DNA from: Bog-793 sp035625025
GTDB taxonomy: Bacteria > Actinomycetota > Acidimicrobiia > Acidimicrobiales > Bog-793
Direction: 5' to 3'
Assembly (NCBI GenBank): GCA_035625025.1
Contig: DASPQJ010000015.1
Location: forward strand, 32,109 to 96,108
Length of the DNA stretch: 64,000 nt
Under the pieces are notes generated by a model. It ran no database searches, had not been told where the DNA came from, and was given only the letters and a program-made list of their open reading frames with translations. Made by a program: the position numbers and the translations under genes. Of the stretch, positions 10,937-19,478 are shown piece after piece (positions within the stretch are counted from its first letter, which is position 1; each line of letters starts with the position of its first letter).

Positions 10937-12097
10937 TCAGCTTCGCCCCAGCGCCCCCCGGAACGCCGCCACGTGGCCGGCGGCCGAGCGCGCCCAGGTG
11001 AACTCGCGGGCCCGGGCGAGCCCCTCGACCCGACGCGCCGTCGCTCCCGGCCCGCCGGTCAGCGCGGCATCGAGAGCCGCGACGAGCGAGGCGGGGTCGT
11101 CCGGATCGACGAGGAGAGCCGCCGGCCCGGCGAGCTCCGCCATCGCCGTTCCCCGCGAGGTCACGAGCGGCGCGCCACAGGCGAGCGCCTCGAGGGCCGG
11201 CAAACCGAACCCTTCGGCGAACGACGGGTAGGCGACGGTCGCGGCGCGCCGCAGCAGCGCCGGGACTCCCATCGCCTCGACGTAGCCGAGCCGGACGACC
11301 CGGTCCCGATGGCGTGCCGACCGGAGCGCGTCCTCCAGTCCGTCGCTCCCCCAACCCGACGGCCCGGCGAGCACCAGGGTGAGACCGGGATGACCGCCTG
11401 CTATGGCGTCGAACGCCGCCACGAGCGCGGGGATGTTCTTCCGCGGCTCGACCGTCCCGAGGTGGAGCACGTACGGCTCGACGACACCGAGGTGCGCGAG
11501 CACGGTCGCGTCCGCGCCGGGAACCGGCTCTTCGGGGCCGAACGCCCGGTGGTCGAGGCCGTGCGGCACGACGTGGACGGCGGCGCGCGGGCTGTAGAGC
11601 TCCCGGAAGCGACGGGCGGTCGTCTCGCTCACGCAGATCACCGCGGCGGCGATCGTCGCGGCCCGGCGCAGAGCCCGCCGGAAATAGACGACCTTGGCCC
11701 GCTCGTGCCACTCCGGGTGGTCGACCATCGTCAGGTCGTGGACCGTGACGACGGCCGGCAGGTTCAGCCGAACGGGCAACGAGTAGTGCGGCCCGAAGAA
11801 AACCACCGCTCCGGGGCAGCTGCGTCGCAGGGTCGCGGACAATCGCATCTCTCCGTACAGGAGGCGCAGCGGGCGGCGGTCGGGCGCCGTGGCGACGACG
11901 GCGCAGCCCGGCGCGACGGCTCGCCAGCGCGCCCCGTCGGACCGTCGCGTGACGAGATCGAGCGCGACATCGCCCCGGCGCGCCAGCGCGCCGACGACGG
12001 CCACCGTGTACTGGCCGGCACCGACCGGACGGCCCGGCACCGCCGTCACATCGACCGCGACCCCAATCCGGCGGACGGGTGAGCCGCCCCCGCTCAC
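10937..12097 (-). CDS. Glycosyltransferase family 4 (GT-B fold)
   Basis: A 386-aa retaining glycosyltransferase. The N-terminal acceptor domain starts RRIGVAVDVTAVPGRPVGAGQY. The C-terminal donor domain carries LGTVEPRKNIPALVAAF and the E-x7-E signature in FAEGFGLPALEALACG. The start is GTG 12097, in a GTGA overlap with the preceding GT4 stop; the open frame upstream of it is only the antisense of that gene. It is likely to add a sugar (often mannose or rhamnose in such clusters) to a lipid-linked or wall glycan; the donor is not predictable here. Confidence 0.88.
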   Translation of the reverse strand: MSGGGSPVRRIGVAVDVTAVPGRPVGAGQYTVAVVGALARRGDVALDLVTRRSDGARWRAVAPGCAVVATAPDRRPLRLLYGEMRLSATLRRSCPGAVVFFGPHYSLPVRLNLPAVVTVHDLTMVDHPEWHERAKVVYFRRALRRAATIAAAVICVSETTARRFRELYSPRAAVHVVPHGLDHRAFGPEEPVPGADATVLAHLGVVEPYVLHLGTVEPRKNIPALVAAFDAIAGGHPGLTLVLAGPSGWGSDGLEDALRSARHRDRVVRLGYVEAMGVPALLRRAATVAYPSFAEGFGLPALEALACGAPLVTSRGTAMAELAGPAALLVDPDDPASLVAALDAALTGGPGATARRVEGLARAREFTWARSAAGHVAAFRGALGRS

Positions 12098-13227
12098 GGG
12101 GCCACTCCCAAAAGTCGCCGCCACACGGCGAGGTGGCCCGCGGCCGCGGCCCGCCAGGTGAGCAGGTCGACACGGGCGCGTCCTGCCGCGACGAGGCGGG
12201 TCCGCAGATCCTCCGCCGCGCTCACGCGGACGAGCCCCTCGGCGATCGCCTCGACGTCGTAGGGGTCGACCTCGTAGGCGGTGCCGGCGGAGCTCGGGAC
12301 GGCGCTGGCGACGACCGGGGTGCCGGCGCGCATCGCCTCGACGACCGGGAGGCCGAAACCCTCGACGAGCGGCACGTACACGACGAGGTGCGCCCCCGCG
12401 TAGAGGCCGGCGAGCACGGGGTCGGAAACCGGCCCGGTGAAGACGACCCCTGCCTGCGGGGTCGCAGTCGGGTCGCCCCACCCCGGCGGTCCGACGATGA
12501 CGAGCGGCCCCGGCGCGGCGTGGCGCTGTCGGACGATGGCGTACGCCGCCACGAGACGGGCGAGGTTCTTCCTCGGTTCGAGCGTCCCGACTGCCAATAG
12601 GTAGTCGCTCCCGACGCCGAGGCGGGCGAGGACCCCGTGCGCCGCGGCCTCGTCGGCCGGCGCGAGATGGTCCGAGCCCTCCTCGACGACTGCGATGCGG
12701 TCGTCGGCGACGCCGACTCCCGCTTCCCGCAGGGCGTGGGCCGTCGCCTCCGACGGGACGATGACGCAGGCGGCGCGCCGGGCGACACGGCGCAGGGCCC
12801 GCTCGTGCCAACGGCGACCGTGCGCCGGGTACGCCTCCGGCAAGGTTCGCCAGGCGAGGTCGTGGATCGCGGCGGTGAGCGGCGCCGCGGCCGGCGGGCA
12901 AGCCGACGAGGTGGCGTGCACGATCGCGGCGTCACGTCCGACGCGCCCGAACCCGGCGCCCCAGGCGCGCACGAGCACCGCGGCCGGCCACGGCGAGGTG
13001 CGGACGGGAAACCCGAGATCGTCGAGGGGATCGGGACGCTCGCGGGGTCGCGAGGCGTACAGACGGCAGTGCGGCCGGTCGGCCTCAGCGAGCGAAGCGA
13101 GCCCGCCGAGAAGGGCGCGCGTGTACGTCCCGATGCCGCCCGGGACCGCCCGCCGGAGTTGCTCGACGACGAGGACGACGCCCGCGGCAAGCCGATCGTC
13201 CGGGCCCCCGACGGGGCGCGCCCTCAT
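12094..13227 (-). CDS. Glycosyltransferase family 4 (GT-B fold)
   Basis: A 377-aa paralogue of the next gene. GGIGTYTRALLGGL lies in the N-terminal domain, LAVGTLEPRKNLARLVAAY in the linker, and VEGFGLPVVEAMRAGTPVVAS forms the donor-binding E-x7-E motif. ATG 13227 overlaps the cofE stop by 4 nt (ATGA), and its own stop overlaps the following GT4 start by 4 nt. Two adjacent GT4 enzymes suggest successive transfer steps on the same glycan. The donor sugar is unknown. Confidence 0.88.
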   Translation of the reverse strand: MRARPVGGPDDRLAAGVVLVVEQLRRAVPGGIGTYTRALLGGLASLAEADRPHCRLYASRPRERPDPLDDLGFPVRTSPWPAAVLVRAWGAGFGRVGRDAAIVHATSSACPPAAAPLTAAIHDLAWRTLPEAYPAHGRRWHERALRRVARRAACVIVPSEATAHALREAGVGVADDRIAVVEEGSDHLAPADEAAAHGVLARLGVGSDYLLAVGTLEPRKNLARLVAAYAIVRQRHAAPGPLVIVGPPGWGDPTATPQAGVVFTGPVSDPVLAGLYAGAHLVVYVPLVEGFGLPVVEAMRAGTPVVASAVPSSAGTAYEVDPYDVEAIAEGLVRVSAAEDLRTRLVAAGRARVDLLTWRAAAAGHLAVWRRLLGVAP

Positions 13228-13928
13228 CGGAACAGGTCCTCACCGGGGGGGCGCACGATCTCGGCCGCGACCGAGGATTCCCGCAACCACGACGCATCGG
13301 CGCCGCGCACGATCGCCACCGGCACGTGGGCAGCCTTGCCCATGACGAGCTCGGCCGCGGCGGCGATCTCGTCGGCGATGCACATTTCGGTGGCGACGAG
13401 CAACCTCCCGGAGCCGTCGAGCGAGCCGCGCAGATCGACTATCGCGGCGACACCGGCGCAGCCGATCGCCACGTCGACGAGGCCCCGGCGCCAGGCGCGC
13501 CCGAACGTGTCGGAGACGATCACCCCGACCTCGAGGCCGCGTCGGGCGCGGATCGCGGCGCGGATGCCCCGCGCCGAGCGATCGGGGTCGACCGGCAACA
13601 GCACGGCGAAACCCTCCTCGACGTTGGACAGGTCGACGCCCGAGCTCGCGCAGACGAACCCGTGACGGGTCTCCGTCACGACGAGCTCGCCGCGCCGCCG
13701 CAAGATGCGTCGGGCCTCGGATTCGGCGAGTCGGCGTTTCGCCTCGGGATCGGCCGGGTCGACCGGCACGAGGCGGCCTTCGGCCTTGGAGACGATCTTC
13801 TGGGTGACGACGACGATGTCGCCCCCCTCGAGCGGCGCCTGCGCCGCGAGGAGTTCGCCGAGGTTCGAACCGGGGACGATCTCCGGAAATCCCGGGACGC
13901 CGATCACCGCGAGCGACGGCGCCGTCAT
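13224..13928 (-). CDS. cofE: Coenzyme F420-0:L-glutamate ligase
   Basis: Adds glutamate residues to F420-0 by GTP-dependent gamma-ligation. The 234-aa protein has the CofE core: an early GDIVVVTQKIVSKAEGRLV block (about 36-54), ETRHGFVCASSGVD, and VIVSDTFGRAWRRG. Unlike mycobacterial FbiB it has no C-terminal nitroreductase-like domain, so reduction of dehydro-F420-0 would need a separate enzyme. ATG 13928 overlaps the cofD stop by 4 nt. Confidence 0.92.
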   Translation of the reverse strand: MTAPSLAVIGVPGFPEIVPGSNLGELLAAQAPLEGGDIVVVTQKIVSKAEGRLVPVDPADPEAKRRLAESEARRILRRRGELVVTETRHGFVCASSGVDLSNVEEGFAVLLPVDPDRSARGIRAAIRARRGLEVGVIVSDTFGRAWRRGLVDVAIGCAGVAAIVDLRGSLDGSGRLLVATEMCIADEIAAAAELVMGKAAHVPVAIVRGADASWLRESSVAAEIVRPPGEDLFR

Positions 13929-14860
13929 GGCTGGCCCGCGACCGAGCTGAGCGCGACCCGGGCGAGCTCTGCCGCGACCTCGGGCGTGCGCATCACCGTG
14001 TCGGCCACGACGGCATCGACGCCGACGGCCGAGACTCGCCCGCCGAGAACCGCGTCCGCGCGGTCGATGACGAGACGTCCCACGTACGGCGAGAGAAGTT
14101 GCGCGACGCCGACCGCCGACGACTCGTGGCCGAGTTCGGCGAGGAGGTGGTCGGCGGGACCTTTCAGGGCCCGCCCGGCGACGATCGGCGACACGGCGAC
14201 GACCCGCTCCCGACGGCGCGCGAGAACCTCGCCGATCCCGGGGACCGCGAGGATCGGGGCGATCGAAAGCAGCGGGTTCGACGGCGCGAGCACGATTGCT
14301 TCGGCTGCGGCCAGCGCCGCGACGACCCCCGGCGCCGGAAAGGCCGACGCGGCACCCCGGTAGTCAATCGACTCCACGGCGACCTGGTGGCGCAGCCGGA
14401 CGAAGTACTCCTGGAAGTCGACCTCGCCACCACCCGCCAGCCGGAGCCGCGTCCGCACTGCGTCGTCGCTCATCGGCACCAGGCGGAATCGCAGTCCCCA
14501 CGCCTCGGCGATCTCGGCGGTCACCTCGCTCAGCGCGGCGCCCGCGGCGAGTCGGACGGTCCGGAACAGGTGGGTCGCGAGGTCCCTGTCGCCCAGCCGG
14601 AACCACGTCGGGAGGCGGTAGCGCTCGAGCGCCTCCATCGTCCGGAACGAGTCCCCCGCCAGCCCCCAGCCCGTCTCGGGATTCGCCGCCCCGGCGAGCG
14701 TGTAGGTGACCGTGTCGAGGTCCGGGCTGACGTGCAGTCCGTGCAGGGTCGCGTCGTCGCCGGTGTTGCCGACGACAGTGATCTCGGGCTCGGCGACGAT
14801 CCGGACCAGCCCCTCGATGAAGCGTGCCGCCCCGACCCCGCCGGCGAGGACGACGATCAT
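13925..14860 (-). CDS. cofD: 2-phospho-L-lactate (or phosphoenolpyruvyl) transferase, F420 biosynthesis
   Basis: CofD/FbiA transfers a phospholactyl-type group to the deazaflavin Fo, forming (dehydro)F420-0. The 311-aa protein opens with VVLAGGVGAARFIEGL (3-18) and NTGDD, followed by YTLAGAANPETGWGLAGDSF and APSNPLLSIAPIL, all typical of CofD. I place the start at ATG 14860, which overlaps the upstream SDR stop by 4 nt; the open frame extending to 15253 is antisense to that SDR. cofD-cofE are coupled. The Fo synthase and CofC are not in the window. Confidence 0.93.
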   Translation of the reverse strand: MIVVLAGGVGAARFIEGLVRIVAEPEITVVGNTGDDATLHGLHVSPDLDTVTYTLAGAANPETGWGLAGDSFRTMEALERYRLPTWFRLGDRDLATHLFRTVRLAAGAALSEVTAEIAEAWGLRFRLVPMSDDAVRTRLRLAGGGEVDFQEYFVRLRHQVAVESIDYRGAASAFPAPGVVAALAAAEAIVLAPSNPLLSIAPILAVPGIGEVLARRRERVVAVSPIVAGRALKGPADHLLAELGHESSAVGVAQLLSPYVGRLVIDRADAVLGGRVSAVGVDAVVADTVMRTPEVAAELARVALSSVAGQP

Positions 14861-15819
14861 CGCCGGGACCGACCGCCCGCCTGCCGGGCGGCAAAGACGA
14901 GGGTGGCCGCGACACCCTCCTCGAGCGAGGTCCACGGCACCCAGCCGAGGTGGAGTTTCGCCCGGGCCGGGTCGAGCGCGTTGGCCCGCAGGTCGCCGGG
15001 CCGTGCCGCTCCGTAGACGGGCGGCTCTCCCGAACCCGCCTGCGTCGCCATCGTGGCGTAGAGCCGCGCCACCGACGTTTGCACCCCCGTTCCGACATTG
15101 ATGACGAGCCCCCCGCCGCGCTCGACGGCGCGACAGAAGGCGTCGACGACGTCGTCGACGAAAACGAAGTCCCGCGTCTGGTGGCCGTCGCCCTCGATCG
15201 TCGAGGGCTTCCCGGCGACGAGATCGGCAGCGAAGCGGGCCACGACGCCGCACTCGCCCTGGGCGTCCTGGCGCGGACCGTAAACGTTGGCGAGCGCGAG
15301 CGCCGTGAACTCGAGCGCGTACAGGTCGCGGAACGCCGTGAGGTAGTCGATGGCGACCTTTTTCGACACGCCGTACGGCGAGATCGGCCGGAACGGGCGG
15401 GCCTCGGCGACCGGGAGTTCGCGCGCCTCGAGCGCGCCGTACAGGGTGCCGCCGCTCGCGGCGTAGACGACCTTGCGCACACCCGCGCGGCGCGCGCCAT
15501 CGAGGACGCGGGCGGTCCCGACGACGTTCACCGCGGCGTCGAGACCCGGGTCGCGCACCGAGGCGTCGACGCTCGCCTGCCCGGCGAGATGGAAGACGAT
15601 TTCCGGCCGTCGTCGCTCGATCAGAGCGACGACGGCCGAGTCGGACACGTCGATCTGGTGGAAGCGGAACTCGCCGCCCAGAGACCGCGCTTGGGCGAGA
15701 TTGGCGAGCGACCCGGTCGAAAGGTCGTCGACGACGTCAACGGCGTGCCGCTCGGCGAGCAGACGGTCGACGAGGTTGGATCCGATGAACCCCGCCCCGC
15801 CGGTGACGAGCGCGCGCAC
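14857..15819 (-). CDS. NAD-dependent nucleotide-sugar epimerase (GalE-like SDR)
   Basis: A 320-aa extended SDR. TGGAGFIGSN lies near residues 6-15, FHLAGQASVD in the cofactor fold, YGVSK provides the catalytic Tyr and Lys, and ANVYGPRQ plus DGHQTRDFVFVDDVV fit UDP-glucose 4-epimerase-like enzymes. The start is GTG 15819, 8 nt after the nucleotidyltransferase stop, with an AAGGGCGA ribosome site spanning the gap. The product sugar is uncertain. Coupled to cofD by a 4-nt overlap. Confidence 0.85.
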   Translation of the reverse strand: MRALVTGGAGFIGSNLVDRLLAERHAVDVVDDLSTGSLANLAQARSLGGEFRFHQIDVSDSAVVALIERRRPEIVFHLAGQASVDASVRDPGLDAAVNVVGTARVLDGARRAGVRKVVYAASGGTLYGALEARELPVAEARPFRPISPYGVSKKVAIDYLTAFRDLYALEFTALALANVYGPRQDAQGECGVVARFAADLVAGKPSTIEGDGHQTRDFVFVDDVVDAFCRAVERGGGLVINVGTGVQTSVARLYATMATQAGSGEPPVYGAARPGDLRANALDPARAKLHLGWVPWTSLEEGVAATLVFAARQAGGRSRR

Positions 15820-15827
15820 TTCGCCCT

Positions 15828-16907
15828 TCAGCCGGGACGGTGCGCGCCGACGAGGACGGCATCGTCGTCGACGACGAATCCTGCACCGATGACCGTCCAG
15901 GACAAAAGGCGCGCCCCCGAACCGACGACCGCCCGGGGACCGACGATCGAGCTGTCGACCGTCGCCTCGGGGGCAACGCGCGCCCCCGACAGGACGACCG
16001 AGCCGCGCACGGTCGCCCCCGCCATCACCCGCGTCGCCGGGCCGAGGACGGCGTCGGTGACGCGCGCTCCGGCCTCGACGACCGCGCCCGCGCCGAGAAA
16101 GGCACAGCCGATCACCTCGCCTTCGAGCACGGCTTCCGGCGCGACGAACACGCCCGGGGCACGCCTCTCGCAAGCCGGCAGGACGACGTTCGGTCGCAGT
16201 CCCGCGAGCACGTCGAGCTGGGCCCGCACGTACCGTTCCGGGGTCCCCGTGTCGATCCAGTAAGCGTCGGAGTCGTAGGCGTAGACCTCGCCGCGCCCGA
16301 CGAAGTAAGGCAGGGTCTCACGTTCGACCGACACGGGGCGCCCGGGCGCGATCCCGGCGAACACGCGTGGTTCGAACACATAACTGCCAGCGTTGATGAG
16401 GTTCGAGGGCGCCTCGCCCCGGGGTGGCTTCTCGACGAAGGAGAGCACGCGCCGCCCCGCGTCGAGCACGACAACCCCGTAGGGCGAAGGGTCCTCGACC
16501 GGCGTGAGCGCGAGCGTGATCGCCGCGTCGCGCTCTTCGTGCAGCGCGATGAGCTTGCCGAGGTCGAGGTCGGTGAGGATGTCACCGTTGAACACGAGAA
16601 CCGGTTCGTCGAGCATCCCCGCGGCCTCGGCGGCGAACAGCGCCGCGCCGGCCGTGTCCAGGGGGTGCGGTTCGACCGCGTAGCAGATCTCCACTCCTGC
16701 CCACGACTGGTCCGGAAAGGCCTGGAAGAACGGGCCCGGCTCGTAACCGAGCGAGAGCGCGACCCGGGTGACGCCGTGGTGGCCGAGCCACTCGAGAACC
16801 CGGGCGATGATCGGGCCCTCGACGATCGGCAGCATCGGTTTCGGGACGTCGTAGGTGAGCGGACGCAGTCTCGTCCCCTCCCCGCCGACGAGCACGATTC
16901 CCTGCAC
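15828..16907 (-). CDS. Sugar-1-phosphate nucleotidyltransferase, ManB-type mannose-1-phosphate guanylyltransferase
   Basis: A 359-aa protein with an N-terminal nucleotidyltransferase fold: GGEGTRLRPLT at 8-18, PKPMLPI at 22-28, VFNGDILTDLDL and FVEKPPRGEAPSNLINAG. A left-handed beta-helix tail of hexapeptide repeats runs from about 245 onward. This architecture matches mycobacterial ManB (GDP-mannose synthesis). The position after rmlD and the WbbL-like gene resembles the rmlD-wbbL1-manB order of mycobacteria. Glucose-1-phosphate thymidylyltransferase is the alternative, relevant because no separate rmlA is seen. Confidence 0.85.
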   Translation of the reverse strand: MQGIVLVGGEGTRLRPLTYDVPKPMLPIVEGPIIARVLEWLGHHGVTRVALSLGYEPGPFFQAFPDQSWAGVEICYAVEPHPLDTAGAALFAAEAAGMLDEPVLVFNGDILTDLDLGKLIALHEERDAAITLALTPVEDPSPYGVVVLDAGRRVLSFVEKPPRGEAPSNLINAGSYVFEPRVFAGIAPGRPVSVERETLPYFVGRGEVYAYDSDAYWIDTGTPERYVRAQLDVLAGLRPNVVLPACERRAPGVFVAPEAVLEGEVIGCAFLGAGAVVEAGARVTDAVLGPATRVMAGATVRGSVVLSGARVAPEATVDSSIVGPRAVVGSGARLLSWTVIGAGFVVDDDAVLVGAHRPG

Positions 16908-16939
16908 CTAACGGCTCCCTGTCGCGTCCCCGATCACGC

Positions 16940-17662
16940 TCATTTCTTGGCGCCCGGGTTCGAGGACGTCGTGGTCGACGATCCCGACGATCCGGTCAGC
17001 GCCTCGACGAGAGTCGCTCGCGTCGCGGCCGGCGGCGCCGGAACGGCCGTTCCCGGCGGGAGGAACGCGACCGTGATCATCTCGCCGTTCGAAATGTGGA
17101 TCTTCGCGGGATCCGCGACGATCGTTGGCGTTGTCGCCGTCGACGAAGTCCACACCGCGGCGCTGAGCCTCCCTTTGCCCTTCGCGACCCCGACGCATCG
17201 GTCACCGTTCTTCCAGGTCCGCTGGCCCTTGCCCGGGTAGTGCAGCTTCGTCGCCGTGAGCGTGAAACCCGAGTACTTCTTGGCAAACAGCCCGAGCGTC
17301 GCCTTGCTCCCCTCGTAGGCGGACGCCCCCGAAGTCAGGGCACCGGGCGAGGCGTTGATGAGACCGTCGCCGTAGGTTCGCAGACCCGTGGAGCCGAAGT
17401 TCGTGCTCGCCGGCAGGTTCGGTTCGATCTTGCCGCAGATGTCCACGGCGAGCCCGGCGTACCAGTTGTCGCTCGCCGTCGGCCCCTCGGACGATGTTGT
17501 TCGCAAAGCTTCGTTGCGGCTGTACACGACGAGGACGCACCCGAGAGCGACGATGACCAACATGAGGAGGTACCACGCCACGGGACGCCTGGCCCGGTAG
17601 CTCTTGCTGCCGCCGCTCGCCGCGGCGCGCGCGACCGTCCGTCCGAAAGATCCCCGTGCCAT
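16940..17662 (-). CDS. Single-pass membrane protein of unknown function
   Basis: A 240-aa protein with a basic cytoplasmic N-terminus (about 1-28), one membrane helix (about 29-46, AWYLLMLVIVALGCVLVVY) and an extracytoplasmic domain with two cysteines (DICGKIEPNLP and GDRCVG) that could form a disulfide. The tail is Ser/Thr-rich (SGSSGSSTTTSSNPGAKK). I do not recognise the family. It lies 12 nt from the WbbL-like gene and 32 nt from the manB-like gene, so it belongs to the rhamnan/mannan operon and may help membrane glycan assembly. Confidence 0.75.
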   Translation of the reverse strand: MARGSFGRTVARAAASGGSKSYRARRPVAWYLLMLVIVALGCVLVVYSRNEALRTTSSEGPTASDNWYAGLAVDICGKIEPNLPASTNFGSTGLRTYGDGLINASPGALTSGASAYEGSKATLGLFAKKYSGFTLTATKLHYPGKGQRTWKNGDRCVGVAKGKGRLSAAVWTSSTATTPTIVADPAKIHISNGEMITVAFLPPGTAVPAPPAATRATLVEALTGSSGSSTTTSSNPGAKK

Positions 17663-17674
17663 GGCGCGCCGAGC

Positions 17675-18589
17675 TTAGTCAAGCCTCGGTGGCCGACGAC
17701 CCCCGAGCTCCGAGATCATCTGAAGGCAGCACGCGACTGCAAGCCGCGCTCCAAGTCCCGGCACCACGAGGATAAGGAGGACGGTCCTCGCGCCCACCAA
17801 CGACTTGCGAGCGAAGCGCAGCGTCGAACGATGGTGGGCAACGAGCATGCGGTAGGGATGTGCCGCAGTCGACAGCCCCCGGCGATGTGTGACCGCGGCA
17901 GCCGGTTCGTACAGGACACGCCACCCCGCGCGGCGCAGGCGCCAACACAAGTCCAGATCCTCGACGTACATGAAGTAGCCCTCGTCGAAACCGCCGACGG
18001 CTACGAACGCCTCGCGGCGAACGAGCGCGCACGACCCCGAGACCCAGTCCACCTCCCGGGTGCCGCGCCTCCCGCCAGCGTCAGGCGAGGGGCCGTCCCG
18101 ATACCGTCTCGTCCAGCGGTTGTCCGGCCAGAACATCCCGACGAGGGCGTGCCCCGCGCCGACCGTGAAACTCGGGAACGAACGCGCCGAGGGATACGTC
18201 GAGCCTCCCGGGTTGCGGATCAGCGGCCCGACCACTGCGACGTCCGGCTCGGCTTCGAGTCTTCGCGCGAGCGCGTCAACGGCATCGGGCTCCACGACGA
18301 CGTCGGGGTTGACGACGAGGACGAACGGCGTCGCGAGATGGGTCGCGCCGCGATTCACGGCACGCCCGTATCCGAGGTTCTTCCCCGCCGGAACGATCCG
18401 CACGACGGAGTCGCCGGTATCGATCGTCGCCAGGGAGCCGTCTTCCGAACCGTTGTCGACAACGACGACCGGCGCGACTCCGGCGGATCGCAGGCTCGCA
18501 ACACATTCGGCGAGCGCCGAGCCGGCGTTGTAGTTGACGACGACGGCGCCGCTTGGGCCCGCGGGCCTCGCCGGGTCGTTCACCGCCAC
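17675..18589 (-). CDS. Glycosyltransferase family 2, WbbL-like rhamnosyltransferase
   Basis: About 304 aa with a GT-A fold. AVVVNYNAGSALAECVASL opens the domain, VVVDNGSEDGS binds the nucleotide, NPDVVVEPD is the DxD-like site, and FMYVEDLDLCWRLRRAGW is the catalytic-base region. WbbL transfers rhamnose from dTDP-rhamnose to the GlcNAc-PP-lipid linker of arabinogalactan in mycobacteria. Its placement directly after rmlB-rmlD supports rhamnose as donor. GTG 18589 or 18583 are both possible starts; the frame beyond is antisense to rmlD. Confidence 0.85.
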   Translation of the reverse strand: MAVNDPARPAGPSGAVVVNYNAGSALAECVASLRSAGVAPVVVVDNGSEDGSLATIDTGDSVVRIVPAGKNLGYGRAVNRGATHLATPFVLVVNPDVVVEPDAVDALARRLEAEPDVAVVGPLIRNPGGSTYPSARSFPSFTVGAGHALVGMFWPDNRWTRRYRDGPSPDAGGRRGTREVDWVSGSCALVRREAFVAVGGFDEGYFMYVEDLDLCWRLRRAGWRVLYEPAAAVTHRRGLSTAAHPYRMLVAHHRSTLRFARKSLVGARTVLLILVVPGLGARLAVACCLQMISELGGRRPPRLD

Positions 18590-18608
18590 GAAGACGTCGA
18601 CACGAGTT

Positions 18609-19478
18609 TCACGCCGTGAGCTCCGCGACGAGCGCTCCGACCGACTTGCGCCAATCCGGGAGCAGCGCCATTCCCGACAGTCGCAGCGCCGCGTTGTCGA
18701 GCACGGAGTTCTGCGGCCGTGGCGCGGCGCGCGGCGGATCGAGATCGCCGGTTGAGATCGGTTCGACCATCGACGCATCTCGGCCTGCTGCCTCGACCAC
18801 CGCGCAGGCGAAGCCGAACCAGGAGGTCGTCCCCTGGTTCGTCACGTGGAAGAGACCGCTACGGCGCTCGAGCGAAAGCGAGACGAGGGTCCGGGCGAGA
18901 TCATGGGCGACCGTCGGGCTCCCGCGCTGGTCGGCGACGAAGCGCAACGGCCCACCGGCTGCCAAGAGCGCGAGCACGGTCTTCACCATGTTCGAGCCGT
19001 GTCGGCCGACCAGCCACGAGGTGCGCACAACGAGGCCGTTCTCGCCGATCTCGTGCTCTCCCGCCAGCTTGGACCGTCCGTAGAGCGAGAGCGGATTCGG
19101 TTCGTCCCACTCGGTGTACGGGCGGTCCAGCGTTCCGTCGAACACATAGTCGGTCGACACGTACGTGACGTGCGCCCCGACGAGGCGCGCCGCCTCGACG
19201 ACATGCCGGGTTCCGAGGGCGTTCACCGACCAGGCGCGGTCGCGCTCGGTCTCGCACAGGTCGACCGCCGTGAAGGCGGCGAGGTGAACGATGAGTGCTG
19301 GCTCGTAGGTCACGACGGTCGACAGGACGGTGTCCCGATCGGTCACGTCGAGCTCGGGAACGTCGGAGGCGATGACCTCGAAGCCGCGGCTCCTCGTCCG
19401 CTCGGCGCTGCGGCGTTCGAGCTCGGCGACGACCTCCGTTCCGAGCTGACCTCGAGCTCCGGTGACGAGGACGCGCAT
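18609..19478 (-). CDS. rmlD: dTDP-4-dehydrorhamnose reductase
   Basis: The last step of dTDP-L-rhamnose synthesis. The 289-aa SDR has TGARGQLG near its start, HLAAFTAVD, VSTDYVFDG and the catalytic YGRSK. ATG 19478 overlaps the rmlB stop by 1 nt (TGATG); a GTG one codon earlier is also open. Length and motifs are normal. rmlB precedes it, but neither rmlA nor rmlC is present in the window. Confidence 0.93.
   Translation of the reverse strand: MRVLVTGARGQLGTEVVAELERRSAERTRSRGFEVIASDVPELDVTDRDTVLSTVVTYEPALIVHLAAFTAVDLCETERDRAWSVNALGTRHVVEAARLVGAHVTYVSTDYVFDGTLDRPYTEWDEPNPLSLYGRSKLAGEHEIGENGLVVRTSWLVGRHGSNMVKTVLALLAAGGPLRFVADQRGSPTVAHDLARTLVSLSLERRSGLFHVTNQGTTSWFGFACAVVEAAGRDASMVEPISTGDLDPPRAAPRPQNSVLDNAALRLSGMALLPDWRKSVGALVAELTA

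Noticed and set aside
13860..13880. T-loop-like GGTTCGAACC suggesting a tRNA
   Set aside because: Lies inside cofE codons with no flanking cloverleaf.
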